From the NCBI GenBank assembly GCA_036583965.1, contig JAZBQD010000014.1, forward strand, positions 36,752,990 through 36,816,989: a DNA stretch of 64,000 bases, in the 5' to 3' direction. The position numbers and the translations under genes were made by a program. The DNA is from Prunella strophiata. Taxonomy: Eukaryota > Chordata > Aves > Passeriformes > Prunellidae. Of the stretch, positions 50,401-64,000 are shown piece after piece (the first letter of the stretch is position 1; each line of letters begins with the position of its first letter). The notes beneath the pieces were generated by a model. It was not told the DNA's origin, did no database searches, and was given only the letters and a program-made list of their open reading frames with translations.

Positions 50401-51095
50401 TAAACACTGCTTGAGAGTGTTCAGCAGCTCAGAAAAAAGCCTCTTCCAAGGCAAACTGTAATTGAACCTCTTTTTCAGAACGCTGTTAAAATCAGCATAC
50501 AAAAGATAGCACTGCATGCAAGGTGTCCTGTGCTGTTTGCTGTTCCCAGGGACTCACTCTTCCTAATGAGCTGAATTAGGAGGTGAAGAATTGTCTGGGT
50601 AATTTAAATTTTAGGAGTGACTCGAGGAGCAAAGTGGTTAGTCAAAGAACATTGTATGGACTGGCTCCTCAGAACCGCAGCACAAGAATCTGCCAGCCAG
50701 CCATTCAACATGGAATTATATGGGAATGCTTAAATCTCTATCCTGGATAAAAACTAGATATCTCCTTCATGCAGAAACACTATGCTGGAGCAGCGTTGCA
50801 GCAGAACCCTTGAGAACCTCATAGAAAAGAACAGATACCAGATGTACATTTGTAGCCCAGACAAAAGGACTGCAAACCACTTGTGGTTTCTAACTCCCAC
50901 CATCTCTTGGGACTTTCAGACATCTGAAGGGACAAAATCCTTTGTACCCTGTGTTTCAAGAGTGTCTGGTCCTCTGCATCACCCAAACACATCTTCTCTT
51001 CAATTTATCATGACTGCACAAAAAAGAAGGAAGCATTTACCTTATAATCAGCAGACTGGATAATAAAAGCCACATCTGTCATCAGTTTTGCGTCT
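44401..51095. other. Intergenic DNA, no gene recognised
   Basis: AT-rich overall, with a GC-richer patch at about 44540-45410. A 206-codon minus-strand frame (44807-45427) crosses that patch. It shows no known domain and its GC-richer DNA may be an old repeat. An A20 run lies at 46870-46889. Nothing else could be named. Confidence 0.65.
46870..46889 (+). repeat. A20 homopolymer
   Basis: Twenty consecutive A. No recognisable retroposon body precedes it. Confidence 0.9.
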
Positions 51096-51594
51096 TGTAG
51101 TTCCACATATTTCAAGTTGTAAGATGGCCAGTTGCCTAAGACTCTTTATTGGGATTTATCTTTCATTATTTCTACCTACTACTAAGAAAAAGAAAATGGG
51201 AGAGTATTCTTATCACCAGTGAGTCAAGAATGATACAGACTCCAGGTGAGAAGGCTAAGAGGCTACAAGCCCTGGTTTGTTGAAACGCCTTCTTTTATAC
51301 CCTGGTCTGATACAGGTGGACCTGATTGGTAATTTAATCAACACATTTCACATGATTGGCTAATTAAGAAGACACTCTTTGGAGTAAAACATCTTATGAG
51401 AAACAACTTGTTACAAACACCACCTGCAGATAGTTTAAAATTCTTTCTCTCCAGCTCCCTAAAGCTTCCCAGACTAATTCATGGGAAAGCTTATCTAGCT
51501 TTCTCTCTTTCTGACCAGGCTGTCATATCCACATATTCTAATATTTTCTGGGATAGAAGGAAAAAGAGGAATAAACTAGAAGCTGACCAAGACA
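51096..51594 (-). mobile_element. Solo LTR of an avian endogenous retrovirus (about 0.5 kb)
   Basis: Read on the minus strand, the segment has the order of a retroviral LTR. It starts TGTCTTGG (51594) and carries two CCAAT-type boxes in AGCCAATCATG and ACCAATCAGG (about 51353 and 51330). A TATAAAAG box follows at 51299-51292, then a GACTCACTGG motif near 51221, and the AATAAA signal at 51150-51145. It ends GGAACTACA at 51096. The flanking 5-mers are CGTCT (51091-51095) and CTTCT (51595-51599), one mismatch from a target duplication. The sequence beyond the 3' end does not look like a tRNA primer-binding site and no gag/pol/env remnant is adjacent, so it is a solo LTR. The ends are my best choice among several TG/CA pairs. 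Confidence 0.62.
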
Positions 51595-54500
51595 CTTCTG
51601 ACACAACAGGAGAAACAGGAAACAATGCTCAACAGAGCTGAAGAAGAAAAAAAGCTCCTTGCCAAAGGTATGTGTCTATCTGAATTCCCAGCAGAGCAGG
51701 GACATGTTGCCAGGAAAGTTGTGTCAAGGGGTGCATTCTCTGAAATCTGTGCATGTAGGATAGTAGTAGCTCACATTCAGCCTAAGGTTTGCTATGCAAG
51801 ATGCTCTGTCTTCCTTCTCACAAACCTTCCATTTTGGTTGACATTACTGACATTTCCAAAGTAGTCAAAACTACAGATAGAGCCTGGCTGGTAGTCAGCT
51901 CCAGTTCCAGGAAATACCTTTGTGCTGAGCATGGTCTCCCAGAGGGCCCTTCCAGCAGGGCCTTCTCAACATCGAACGTCACTCTCCCATCATTTGGCAG
52001 TCAATAGTTCATTGTTCTCCAAAGCATAAAGAGAAGCCTGTATGTCTGCTGTCAAGGGGGGGAAAATGACAGAATTCTCTCATAATACCTCCCAGATCAC
52101 ATCTATCTCCGTGGCTATGTTATAATACATGCAGCTGATTTGTTAAAAAGTAATCAGATTTTATAACCAGATCTATACACAAGTGTTGGAGCAGAGAACT
52201 GCCTGTTTTCATTTTGAGTGTGCAAATACAAAGAAACACATTTGAGACCCGAATTTACAGCAGCTGCAATAAAAGCCTTTTGTTTTCACTTTCAACTAAG
52301 CTCAACAGGAGACAGAGCACAGTCAAGCTAACTTACTAAAATAACTATTGCACTTAATTAATAGAAAACAGAATTGCTGCAAGTGATAAATCATCCAGAC
52401 CCAGGGATGCAGAGTGAAGTCTGACATGCCATCTTTGCTTCACACCATTAAGTCTTTGTCACAGCTTTGGGGGTTAGAGACAGAGATGCAGACTTAGCTC
52501 TAAAATAGGAAATATATCTCCTTCTTCACATTGTTTTAGTTTAGCCTTTATATTTAACTGTAGATTACCCTTCTCAAGCAGAGAGCTTATTACAGTTTTC
52601 ATTTTCTCTTGTTTTCATATCAATTTTTTCTCACCATTCTGCAATTTAGAGGACATTCAATGACACTAATGTTAATGGCATATATTACACTTCTGTTCCA
52701 CAACAGTGCATGTTTTTTAAAAACATGAAGTGCCCATTTTGCAGATGCTCCAACAGTTTTGTACTTTTATCCCTGCCTCCACTCCACAGCTATAAAGAAC
52801 CTTGACTTAACCAAAAGGGATGTCAAAAGATCAGAAATATCTAAATTAATTCCATCCAAGATCTCTCACAATCTTACTGCTCAGATGGAGGGTGGTTATC
52901 CAAAGCTTCATAGGTGCAATCAAACAGCATTCAAAGAGCTAAACAAATGTGGAAGAGCAGATGTCAACAGGAGGAATTGTCTCCCAGTTTATCACTGAGG
53001 AACTCTCCAGTGTCAGAATGTCATTGGAGATCACAGCAGAACCATGAAGGGAATAAGATGTGGGCAGAACCTTCTGCCTTCATAGCTTAACACTCAAGCA
53101 AGTCCAGATGGAAAGGGCTATAGTGTCTTCAGTATGGAGGTTTAGGTCTTCACCACTCAACCTGAGTTGAGTATTTTCCCTAAACAAGCCTGTGAAAACA
53201 AAGAGATTAAAATCCCACTGTGCTTTATACCCCCGAGTGAGAGCTTTTCTTAAGTACTCACAAAGCTTTCTAAGAATTTGTAGAAGCCATTTCAGAAAAG
53301 ATCATCATTTCACAGGATTTTTTTGAAGCTGCTGTATGAGGCAAATACAAAGACTCCACCCAGTGCATGAACAGGAGAGCTGTAGCTTACTGCTGAGCAC
53401 CAAGATTAGATCTGGTCACACTGAGAAACTATCCAGAACCTATTCCAGATGTTCACTTTTATTGCTCTTTTACATAGTAGTGGTCACTATCTGATAGGTT
53501 GAGGTTTTTGTTCCTTTATAGAAATTGGAGCTCCCACATAGGTGTGTGCAAAAGGGCTTGGGAGGGAATTGTTAGGGGCTTTTGTGGGAAGAAACATGTC
53601 ATAAAACTGCTTCTTATTACAAAGTTAAAATCCTAAACATTGAAATATTTTGCATCCCAAAATAAGAAATAAAAGGTTCTTTTCCTTATGCCTTTCATAA
53701 TATCCCCTTTTTCCTAATCTTTTCAATGTAGACTACGTGTATTCCTCCCCTTCCCTTATATGCTCATCAGAACAAGTGGGTTCACAAGAGACTGATTTTT
53801 TAAAGTGAGACTCCTCTGACTCCTTTACAGAGGAATGGGATGCAGTTTTCCCACTGCTGCACCTAAGAAACCATTTGCAAATGTCTTTTGTGCATGTCAC
53901 TACTAACATGGGGTACTTTGGCTAACAGATTCTATTTGCTCTCTCAGGAATATAATTTATTTTCCCCATTTTTTAAGAAAACTAGTGGACTACATCAGTG
54001 GTTCAGACCATGATGTATATAACACGGTGGGGAAAGGGATACAGTGTGCATGGATGGACCAAATGTTCTCCCGAGCCTTGATCTTACCTCTCATTAATGA
54101 AAATACAAGATCCCAGCTGTGCTAGCACTGGCCAGGTCAAACAGGACAAATGCTGTTTGCTGGTTTACTGGTTCAGTGGCAGATTTTTCAAGATATTGCT
54201 TAAAGTATGAACAGCTGCCTACAAACATTCACAGCAGGCTTGTCCCTGTTTCTCACTTTTCCTACCTACCTACCTGCAGCTGTGGAGGCACAAACTACAG
54301 ATTTTTCTGTAACTTTGCACTAACCTTCCCCATTTCATCCAAGCAGTTTCTCCCTTTTATTTATTTTTTTAATTAGTTTTGCAGTTGGTGAGGCCATTAG
54401 ATTTGAGTTGATGAGGCCAATAATTAAGACAGTCTTATTTTAAGGTTACACCAGATACAGGTAACTGGCAGGGTTTTAGTTCTTTTAAAATGAAATTTAA

Positions 54501-57500
54501 TTCCTCATACTACTACCATTGAAAAAACATTTGCTATCCCAATTTTTTTCAAGTTTGCATTTTTTTTCTTGTAAAACTACCAAAGGCAAAGACAGGAAAG
54601 TGATGCACTGTGGTCCACACACTGCAGCAAGATATAAACACTTGATTGTGTCCAACTGACAGGGCTATTTTAGGCTTTAATTATATGAGTTGTCCTTGCT
54701 CATTAGCCATATACTACTGAAGTGCAACAAAAATAAGTGATTCATTGCTGACACATGGCATTTCATGAGCAGTCATTAATTAGCAAAGTAGCACTTGGAT
54801 ATAAATTGGTGAAGAGCATCAGCAAATGGAACTTTAATCAGAGATCACCCTTAACCCTCCTCTTCTTGTGCACTTCCATGGCACCCAGAGGCTGATCTCT
54901 GGTGGGAGCACAGCACAGCCCCCAGCAGCAGGGCATCCTTGCAAATCATCACCAGTGCTGTGAGCCACCAGTGCTCCAGCAGCTCACATACACCAGCCAG
55001 CACCAGCACCTCCTGGAATGGGGCAAGCCCACCAAGCAGGAAATTGAGTGTTTTCTTCCTGAAATCAAGAAAAAAAGAAATTTGGTCCTAGTCAAAGGGC
55101 TCCTAGTCAAGGGCTTCTCTGCTGCCCACAGCCCTTTGCTCCTCTGCAATCCTTCTGAAGATTGGCAAACGTTCATTCAGCACTGATGTATTTCTAATTT
55201 TGACATAAAGTGCATTGAGTGCAATGGACAAGAACAAGCAGAAGGCTTCACCATAAACCTCTCTAGGTTCTTTACAAGATGCACAAAGCAGGCTCCTCTG
55301 CCTAAGTGGGGGTAAAACAGCTCAAACTTTACCCTATTTGCATCAGTGGACATAGAAGTCATGCTGGCTGAAGAATGCTGAGACCAGACTGATAACAATC
55401 CCAAAGTTAAACACTTTGAGGATGTGAAAAACAATATATCCTGACTGGAACTTTCACTGGTGAGGATGTGGCAGAAAAAGTTCCTCATAAAGGAAACAAC
55501 AAGTGATAGTACTGATAACTTATCTAAAGCTGCTGAGCTAAAGGCTGCTGAGCTGATACAGCTGGCCAAGAAACACATAACTGACAGTCAATCACTTCAT
55601 CTAATTAAGGCACAGTCCCCTTTTTAACAGCAGGGACTTCTAGCATATTCCTGCTAGGAGTGCATGTGGAGATTCCTCCCTTGAGAGGGGATGCCCCTCA
55701 AGGTTACACCTCGAGGCTAAGTGAAAGATATTTGGCCACAGTCATTGGTAGTGGTAACATCAATCTCCCTTAATAATTATTTTGCTAGCTTGGGAATTAT
55801 TGATTTAATAAATAGTTTACTAGATTTTTAACTATTACCTATTTATACTGTAGTAACTTATTCAGACTAAAGTCTTTTAGTCAAATCATTATTATCATCA
55901 ATTTAAATAAATAATTCATTGGTTTGCCATCCTTAATCCTGCAGGATGAAGTAGTATAAAGGTTCAGTTACATCTATATAATCCTTTAGACATAAACCAT
56001 TGACCAAGTCTGGGACTAGATTTGGATCCAGCCACACTTAGACTCCTCCCTGAGAAGGAGTTCAGGAAGCCAGGGCATTCTTTCTGCACTTCATGACTCA
56101 GCAGGAGATTCTCACTGATAATCTTTGTTTGAAGCTGCTATGCATATGACAGCATGTGACAGTGCTTTAAAAAGAACAAATAAATAAAGATGAAAATATA
56201 AAAGCAAAAGCACGAGAAGAGACCTTTCAATGCCATGGCATGTGAACTTTTTTGCTAAAACAAATGAACTTCTCTTTGATAAATTTCACTATTGTGGAAA
56301 TCAATAGAGTTAATGATCTGTCAATTCTGCCAGAAGGCTAGGACAAGTTTCTATTCTATTTTCCAGTCCCAAGAATTGAAAAATCAAACTTTTACAGCAC
56401 CAGAGCTTTGTAGTCCCCTCAGAGTTAGTGAAAGAGGCATTTACCCACATGACATTACAAAACCGGAGAATGTGGTTTACTCGAAATCACTATGCCTTAA
56501 AGGGTTTCAGAACACTTTGTAAGTTTGTGCAGTGATTCTGTGTATTGCAGTAGGGCAACCAGCCTTCATAGGAATTGTATTTACAGGAGAGATATGAAAG
56601 CTGTGCTGGTTTCAGCATAGGCTGATTATGTATTCAGGATATATTTGCAGATACCTAAGGCTACCGGGTATTGAACCAGAAGAGTATAAAAATCAAATCC
56701 TCTTTCAAAAGTTACTGTTATTTTTCTCGGCTGGAACATCAATTTAAAATTTTAGGGGAACTGCTTTCTTTTTAAAGTGATGCTGTGAAGAGAAATTTCC
56801 ACTGGTAGGAGACTGAGAACAATTTATTCATCCTGCTGTAGCTATGCTAAATTCTATCATAGATGCAGAGTTATTAGACAGCAGAACCAGGCAACCCCCT
56901 TCCTGCAACGGTCCTACTCTCGCTGCAGGAACTTATCACATAGAAAACCTCAGGGAGATTTTTAGAGGAGTTGTGAGGAGCAGGTATTCTTCTAGTAGAA
57001 ACTACAGGTTCCACTAAAACAACAAGAGAACCAGGAGAGATCTCATAATGTGAGGAGGGAATTTTGGTGGTTCCTGCCCTGAGCTGACCTTTAAAGTGTT
57101 AGTGTGGACTAATAGGGGAGAGAAGATGTTTACAGATGTCACAGCATACCAAGTCTACCAGTAAACAGTTTGTTACTTGAGAATTCATGCTTGTAACATC
57201 ATGGCTATAAACATAAACAGTGGGATCTAAAGCAGAGATCTATGCAGTAAGCACTGGCTCATGGGTTTCAGAAAAGGCAGCCCCAGGTGCAGTTTGGAGA
57301 ACAGCCAGTCTAGTCTGACAGGGAGGACCAGGAAAGGTTAGATGCAGGAGGTCCAGCTCCATTAGCTATGGCAGTTCAGATCCATAGCAAAGTTTAGGCA
57401 TCACAATGAGATTTGGCTCAGCCTGGGGAACCAGGGGATCAATAAGCAAATGCAAACCCCTTTATTCTCAAGCAACCAGTTAAATTCTTTTTCTAAACAT

Positions 57501-60500
57501 TGTCATCACTTGCCCCAAGCCTTTAATTTTCTTTCTGAGCCAGAGTGAGGGTGTTTTGAATTCAGCTTCACAGACAGATGCAATGCCATGGCTGCAGACC
57601 CCAAATGGCAATAGTAAGACTGAGACCAATGATTTAACAAACACAAAAACACTTCACTTTCTATGGTGGATGATAAATAAAGGTGATGTTTATAGAGTCA
57701 GGCATGGATTCAAATTTGGCTTCCTTGCACAGACACCCTTCTTTTCCAAACTGCCTCACATTACAATTCCTCTTTTACAAATCTGGAGAGCAAACAGGCC
57801 TGCATTTCCAACTCTCCAGTATTCCCTACAAAAGCCAAAGCTATATAAGAAATGTTGGTGTGGAACTCTGCAATATTTTTATTCAAAACAAACTGCCTGA
57901 GGAGTGAAATTTAATTGCTATGCTTGTGGCAATGATTCATCAAATGGTTGCTATTTACTTCTGTGCAAGAAAAAAATCTTCTTTTTCTTGTGTGTTATTA
58001 TTCCTTAAAACTAAATAGCATGCAAGAAAAAGATACCTTTTTTTCTACAACATAATGATCAATCCTGTAAAAACCCAGGGAGGGTTACTATTGAAGTTTC
58101 ACATTAAATGAAAAGTATACTGTCTTTTGATACAGCCTGAGGCACACTTGCCTCACCATTAAAACAGACCAGGAGTACTATCAGGTCAGTAATTATTTAG
58201 ACAAAATAATAAACAGTACAGAATTTAGTAGACATTAGAATAGGTCAGCTCTAAATTTTGCATTAAAATTTTAGCAAACAGCTAAGTTCAAACCTCTGTG
58301 TCTCTGTGTTTCCTGAAGACACAGGGCAGCCTCTGCAAATTAGTAAGAAATACACTTCATACTCAGTACATTTTTGTGCACATAAATTATAAAGTTTGGT
58401 AGTTTATGAATGTCTCATTTAAAATCATGCTCAGAACACCTCTAAGAACATTTCTAGAATTTTGACAAACAAATCAGTTCCAGGCCTTTCAGAGGTATCA
58501 ACTGACCTACCTAGTTTGTATGGGCTTCTAATGCATGCTGCTAAATTATATTTGTGGTTTGGTTTGTGTTTTAGGTATTTCTATATCACAAGAAATGGAA
58601 GACATTTTATATAATAAAGACCAGAGAAATTCAGCACCTCAACCTGTAATTGAAGCTAAGTATATATCACAATTCAAAATTTATTTCTCTATGAGTTTGT
58701 AAGGGTGTTGCTTTAAGATCATGCGGATCTGTATTTGAGACTCAGATGAGATAATACATGGAAGCCAAGTCCTACACCTCTTTGCTGCAGAATTGCTTCA
58801 CCTGCTTTTAAGGCACAAAAGACAGGACTGTAAATCTATATTTAGATATATTATTATATATCTATATTATTATGATTCTTGGAAACTCATTAATGGTTTC
58901 CATAAATGCATTGTATTATCATGTTGTAAACTTGTGCTCAAACACACAAGTGCTAAACCACAAATACCCTCACACTCTGTTTTTGTTAGTTGCTGGCAAT
59001 CACAGACATATATCTAAAGATCTACCAAAGAAATTCACTGCAGCCCCTGTTCCTACTGAAACACCACATGTGACTTTAGGGAACTCATTTACTGCATCTC
59101 AGTTCTTGTGGCCTTTTGTGAGACAGAGCAGAACATCCCACCCAGATACCTGGAGACTACACTCACTCACATGCTGTGTATATTGTGAGTTTAATCAAGA
59201 AACAGGGAATAATGGGTAGATTTCAGTATGACAATTTGTCCAAATCTAAGCATGACACTTAGATAAGTACCTAAGCCATTGCAGCCACAATCCTGAGGTT
59301 TGCTGATCATAAATAGGCAGGTAGACAACAGGCAGATAACCAAATACACTTGTAAGAGCCACAAACAGCTTAAAACAACAACCCCTTCAAAAACCTTTGA
59401 AAACTATCACACATATCTTTCTTGAAAAAATGGGCCAAACTCCTTGTGCTCTGTGCCACCATGTCCCCCCTCCACCAACTCATGGAGGATGAAATTACAT
59501 ATTAGCTTAGCACTTGACACATCTCAAACATGGTGAACTCTGCAACTGCTCAGCCAGAAGACAAAACAGGCAGAGGAGGAAACTGAAAGTGTGAAACAGG
59601 ACAAAAATACAACACGAGCAAAAATTGTGCCAAGAGCTCTGCCTCTGAAATGTTCCTTGTCCCTGCATCTGAGATAACCATGGTGAGTTTCAAAGAGAAA
59701 AGCATGGCTACTATGAAATGACATCAGAGTAAGCCCCAGAGAAAGGAAATATGAGACTAATGCTGATACATCCTAGATATATCTATTTTATTTCTCCGAT
59801 GGAAAGCTGTATTCCCTGAATGTATGAAGTATTTTCTAACTCTCTTGCAGACAACTGATTTGAATTATACAGAGGTCTCAGGGGTATATGTATTGTTTCT
59901 CTTCTTTATTTTTGATGCATATATCCTTATTTTCATCTGTGATATAGGAACTATTGCTCCAAGAAGGCAGATTTGCCACTAAGTCTCTACATATTTACTA
60001 GCCATATCCTAAGAAACTAGCATATATTCCCCCAGCTGCATATTTAAGAGAGATTGAGTATGTGTTGTTATTCATTGGTCCATTTTAAATTTTTTTTCTT
60101 TTGCCTATTTTTATGACATTTCATTGTTAAAAGAAGAAAAGAAAAAAAAAAAAAAAAAGATACTACCAGTAAATCATCTGTTACCATTTACATATACATA
60201 GCATAGCTGCAGATAAGTCTTCCTTTTCCTTCTGGATTTCAGATTTTGTATTTTTATAACATCTGTACATCCTGAATTCAAAATATAACATGACCTTTAT
60301 TTTCTTAGTCTGCTGTAACCTCTGGGATGGAATCAATAGCGGGTTTTTTTTATAAAATCCAATTCAGATGTTAATTGAGCTGGATACAACAATTGGCTGA
60401 TTCATATAAGTGAAGTGAACATACAAAGCTCCCAGTCAGACTCATTTTATGAGTTTACAAAAGAAAAAAAAAATACTGAAATATTATACACATCTATTAC

Positions 60501-63500
60501 TGAAACCAGAACTGCACTCATGAAAATGAGTACAATTAACAGATTGGATCCTAGGTTTAAGAAGAGTCCAGATCTAGACCCACCAGACATGACAATCTAT
60601 CTGGAAGCTCTCACCACTGCCCCACAAAAAAACTGACAGATGCTCATCAGAATCATTACAAAATTTTCTGGCTAATCCCTAACAATTTCAAAGCAGATGC
60701 TAAAGTCCCTACTTTAACTCAAGCTGAATACAACAACTGAGGACATAATAAAACTGGCTCAGGTGGGCATTTAAAAGTATAAATCATAAAATGGTATGTC
60801 AAAGGGCTGTTTTCCCAGTGATAAGAGAGTAGGAAAATATAATAGTGGATAAATGGTCTGTGTGGGAAGGAGATACAATACATTGTAGCCAGCTTCCCAT
60901 TGATGTTAAAAATGAAGGGCATTGAATTTAAAGGAGAGGCAGGAGAAAATACATCTTACAGGATTTAACTGGCACAGTCCAGAGACCATTTCATTAGCGG
61001 GTTTTAATAATATGACACTCATTTTGCCAAAGTTTATGACTAAAAAAAAGTCAAAATAATTTATGAAACCATTATTAAAACATTTCAGCTTCTGAAAACT
61101 TCTTTTACAGGGCATCTTTTTTCTTTTATTAGACCATAAATATGTCAATGCAATTTCATTAAAGCTATAATGAAAGACATTACTAGCAACGGTGGGAAAT
61201 GGATTCATTTGACAATTTGCAAAACAAGAACTGTCAGTATTCCTCTTGCTTTCCTAATGACACTTCAGGTATTTGGACTACTATCCCAGGGGAAAAAGCA
61301 GATAAAATGAATAAATGGCTTCCCCCAAGTACTCTGAGAGGGTGTTGAATGGCTTTGTGACTGGGTGCTTTCTGAGAGTAGACGTTTGGCACAGTGGAAG
61401 GCAACAACCTCTTCTGAAATAAACCAGGTAATATTCAGGCCCAAAAAGGGGTTTAATGCCTGCCTCCTCTGCATGTGGCTGCTCTCCAAGGGGGAAGCAC
61501 AGCAGCTCATTTCCAAAGGCACAAGGAGCTCCTGAGTAGAGGAGTTCCATGTGGGCAGAGGAAAGAGGGGTTGGTGAGTGACAAAGGACCCAGAAGACCA
61601 ACATGCACCACCAGATCAGCTCCCCAGGGAGGAGAGGTGCTCCCACCAGAGAAGCAGAGCACTGGGTGCTGCAAGGCTCCCTAGGGATTTGCCCAGTTTC
61701 TCTTGCTCTCTCCCTGAGGTCCCACTGACAGCCATCAGCAGGGACAGGCTATTTGGCACTCTTCATTTCTCACAGGACCGTGGCTTGGTAAGGTAAACTG
61801 TAATTTTTGCATCACTGAATCCAGAAACCATAGAACATGGCAAAAGCAGCACAGAATTGCTATAAAACATTTTTAAAATAACCTCTATTGAATCCAGTGC
61901 ATTTTAAGGGTCTTGTTTTGACCAAAATGCTCTTAAAATCTTGACAAACCATCTCCTTTTCTAAATATACATCCTCTTCCCATGTCCCCTACATCCCAAG
62001 GGGGAACCAGCCTAGGATATTAAATGACATGGACTGAAGTTACGTTATGGATATAATTTTTCCTACCAGCAGACAGAAATTAGAGGAAAAGAGAGGAACA
62101 CATATTAATTCACAGTTCCCTTAGGAGAAATAGCTCCAGCCTCCCCCATATATACTATTACTCCAAAGGTTGCCTTCATTAAAGAATATTCCAAGTGTAA
62201 ACAAGTAGTCTGTATTTCCTCAATATTGAAAAAACACATTTTAGCTCTGATTTATCTGAATTCTTCTGGCCTCTTCTAAGCTAAGGAAAATCAAGGAAGA
62301 AAGCAGCAAACAAACACATCATACTTCTGCCACCTTTATGCTGCGCACTTTAATCTTACAATCACTAAATACTTGAAACCTGTCACGTCATGAAACACCA
62401 CAAAAAGCCAAGCAGAATGAAAATACTGTGTCAATAGAGACACACAGCTCAAGCTCAGGCTCATGAAGGAAAATATTTTTACAGCTTTTCCTGAAAAATT
62501 ACACATAATTGGATAGCCCCTATGGTGGAGCTGCCTCTTTCTCTGCTGGGACTGAGCAAAGCACTTGCTGCAAGGAATGACTTCGTGTCTGGCAGAGGGA
62601 TTAGCAATACCCTCTCTGTGTGTCATGACTGAGATTGGACACGGCCTTCATGTTAACACATCTTGTGTTTGAGCTCCTGCAGTCCACAAGCAGGCAGTTT
62701 TTGTGATGGAATTCATCCACAGGAAAGCACAATTTGGGATGGCTTAGGGTTTGCTTTATGAAAGTTCTCTATTACCACTTACTATGAAATATATAGAAAT
62801 TGCCTCAGTGCTGGTCAGGATCATTTAAGAATTGACTGTTCTTTTTCCATGAATTTAAAAGTGGAAGCATTTTTGGAAGCTTTTCTGGTCACATACAGGC
62901 AAGATATTAAATGAAATTGGAGAATACTCCAAAGTGCCAGCAAGGAGGTAACATGACCACTTAGATTGTGGGAAATCTTCAGAATTGTTTGAACACATTG
63001 TTGTAAACACATATTAGTCCAAAAATACCTACCCTCTGCAGCCCAAAATGTGCCAGACACACATTTCAAGCTTTTGCTTAGTCCAAGACAGTCCTCAGAG
63101 ATCAGTCATCCTGACTACTGGCACACCTGCCCCAGAATGGAGATGCTGGAAGCTGTGTGGTCCCTCAGCTGGAGTCAGTCTGCTGGTGGATTCCCCCAGA
63201 GTCCCTTCTGGTGGCAGATGCCAGCAGCTGCTCAGGGAAATTGGCATTGCTGCCCATTTTTGCTGGAGGTGGCAGTAAAAGTGACAAGAACATCAGTCTC
63301 AGTGAGCTGAAATGCCCTGTCCTGGGAGCTTGTCATTTGGCACAAGTTTCAAAATTATAAAATTGCTTCTACCCCAAATAATACTCAGATTAAACCCAGA
63401 GAGGGAAGGAAGGGGAGGTTATTTCATATTATGGAAGCTTCTCTTCTCTTCTCTTTTAGAACTTCTCAGGGGTCACAAATATCTCTACAGTACCTGCAGT

Positions 63501-64000
63501 TTGCAAACATGCCCTTTGCTTGGCTCCAAAACTGCCATGCCATCTTTCAGTTCCACCCAGCTTCCCTCCTCCAAGGAATTAATAGCTTTCCAACTCATCC
63601 GAATTAATTTGGACACAATGAATTTCAATCAAACAAAGCTTCCAAAAATGTATTTTTAACACTTCTGATTGAACAATGCAATGAGTAGAAATGATCGAGA
63701 GGACTGACAGAGACCTACTTGGGGAATTTCTCCTGCAAAGGAAATAAATAGAAGGTTGTTAGGTACTTTTGCAGTGCATAATCAGTTTGCAATGTTAGCA
63801 TCCCCAGACAGTGATACGTGTACAGAGGGTGCTGCAGTTGGGATCATTACTCCTCGCTGGCAAAAGCTGCAGCAGCATCTTTCTGACACCAGTTTCCTGC
63901 AAGAGACCCAGAGGATGGAACAGCAGTAGATTATAAAATTGCTGTGAGCATAAAGTTATTTCCTCTCTCCAGAGTCTGACCTCCACAAGCAAAAGGTGCT
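51595..64000. other. Intergenic DNA to right edge, no gene recognised
   Basis: AT-rich with GC-richer patches (about 54880-55150, 61440-61760 and 63110-63310). Small tandem duplications occur at about 55086-55115 (CCTAGTCAA units) and 55525-55554 (GCTGCTGAGCT units), and an A17 run at 60142-60158. Open frames reach about 133 codons (55177-55578, minus) with no recognisable domain. In mammals the gene upstream of TRHDE is TPH2; none of its conserved aromatic-amino-acid hydroxylase sequence was seen here. Confidence 0.68.
60142..60158 (+). repeat. A17 homopolymer
   Basis: Seventeen consecutive A preceded by an AAGAAAAG-rich stretch. No retroposon body was recognised. Confidence 0.85.

Noticed and set aside
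61760..61800. Possible micro-exon with CTCACAG acceptor and GTAAGGT donor
   Set aside because: Only 12 bases would lie between the sites, with no coding or conservation evidence; chance splice-like motifs are common.
1..64000. CRISPR arrays, bacterial operons, phage or plasmid modules
   Set aside because: Gene structure with GT/AG introns, vertebrate CpG island, CR1, SINE and LTR elements shows vertebrate nuclear DNA; no spaced direct-repeat array or prokaryotic gene was seen.

Overview
The window looks like nuclear DNA from a bird, probably a passerine. It holds the 5' part of one protein-coding gene on the minus strand, followed by about 53 kb of upstream DNA with no recognisable gene. The avian call rests on three 3'-truncated CR1 LINE copies and two avian-type solo LTRs. 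The passerine call rests on a tRNA-Ile-derived SINE with a CR1-like tail (28705-28850) that resembles TguSINE1 of songbirds. Family names come from recognition by eye, not from a database search.

Region 1 (1-11130): the 5' end of TRHDE, the thyrotropin-releasing-hormone-degrading ectoenzyme (pyroglutamyl-peptidase II, M1 zinc metallopeptidase family), transcribed right to left. Coding exon 1 (9367-10181) encodes the short cytoplasmic tail, the signal-anchor membrane segment, a low-complexity stalk with ten Glu in a row, and the start of the M1 N-terminal domain. Exon 2 (3678-3951) continues that domain. The junction is phase 2: AG from exon 1 plus G from exon 2 makes an Arg codon. The next junction is phase 0. 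The exons with the GAMEN and HEXXH zinc motifs lie beyond the left edge. Exon 1 sits in a strong CpG island (about 8745-11130) with a palindromic TATA-like box at 10845-10854. The inferred 5' leader holds four upstream ATGs. The last of them opens a 20-codon uORF whose TGA overlaps the predicted TRHDE ATG (TGATG).

Region 2 (11131-64000): AT-rich DNA upstream of TRHDE. The open frames here are short, unconnected and lack recognisable domains; I call no genes. Recognisable contents are the SINE, two CR1 3' ends (33897-34586 and 40452-41156), an LTR of about 1.1 kb (30939-32040, minus), an LTR of about 0.5 kb with CCAAT/TATA/AATAAA architecture (51096-51594, minus), a 210-bp G/T-only-like stretch (44191-44400), several homopolymer or microsatellite tracts, and two perfect 12-bp-arm hairpins (19711-19746, 36645-36672).

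I found no bacterial-type operon, CRISPR array or novel multi-gene system. The most interesting items are the uORF/start overlap of TRHDE, the Glu repeat in its stalk, and the T43 tract framed by an inverted repeat in intron 1.
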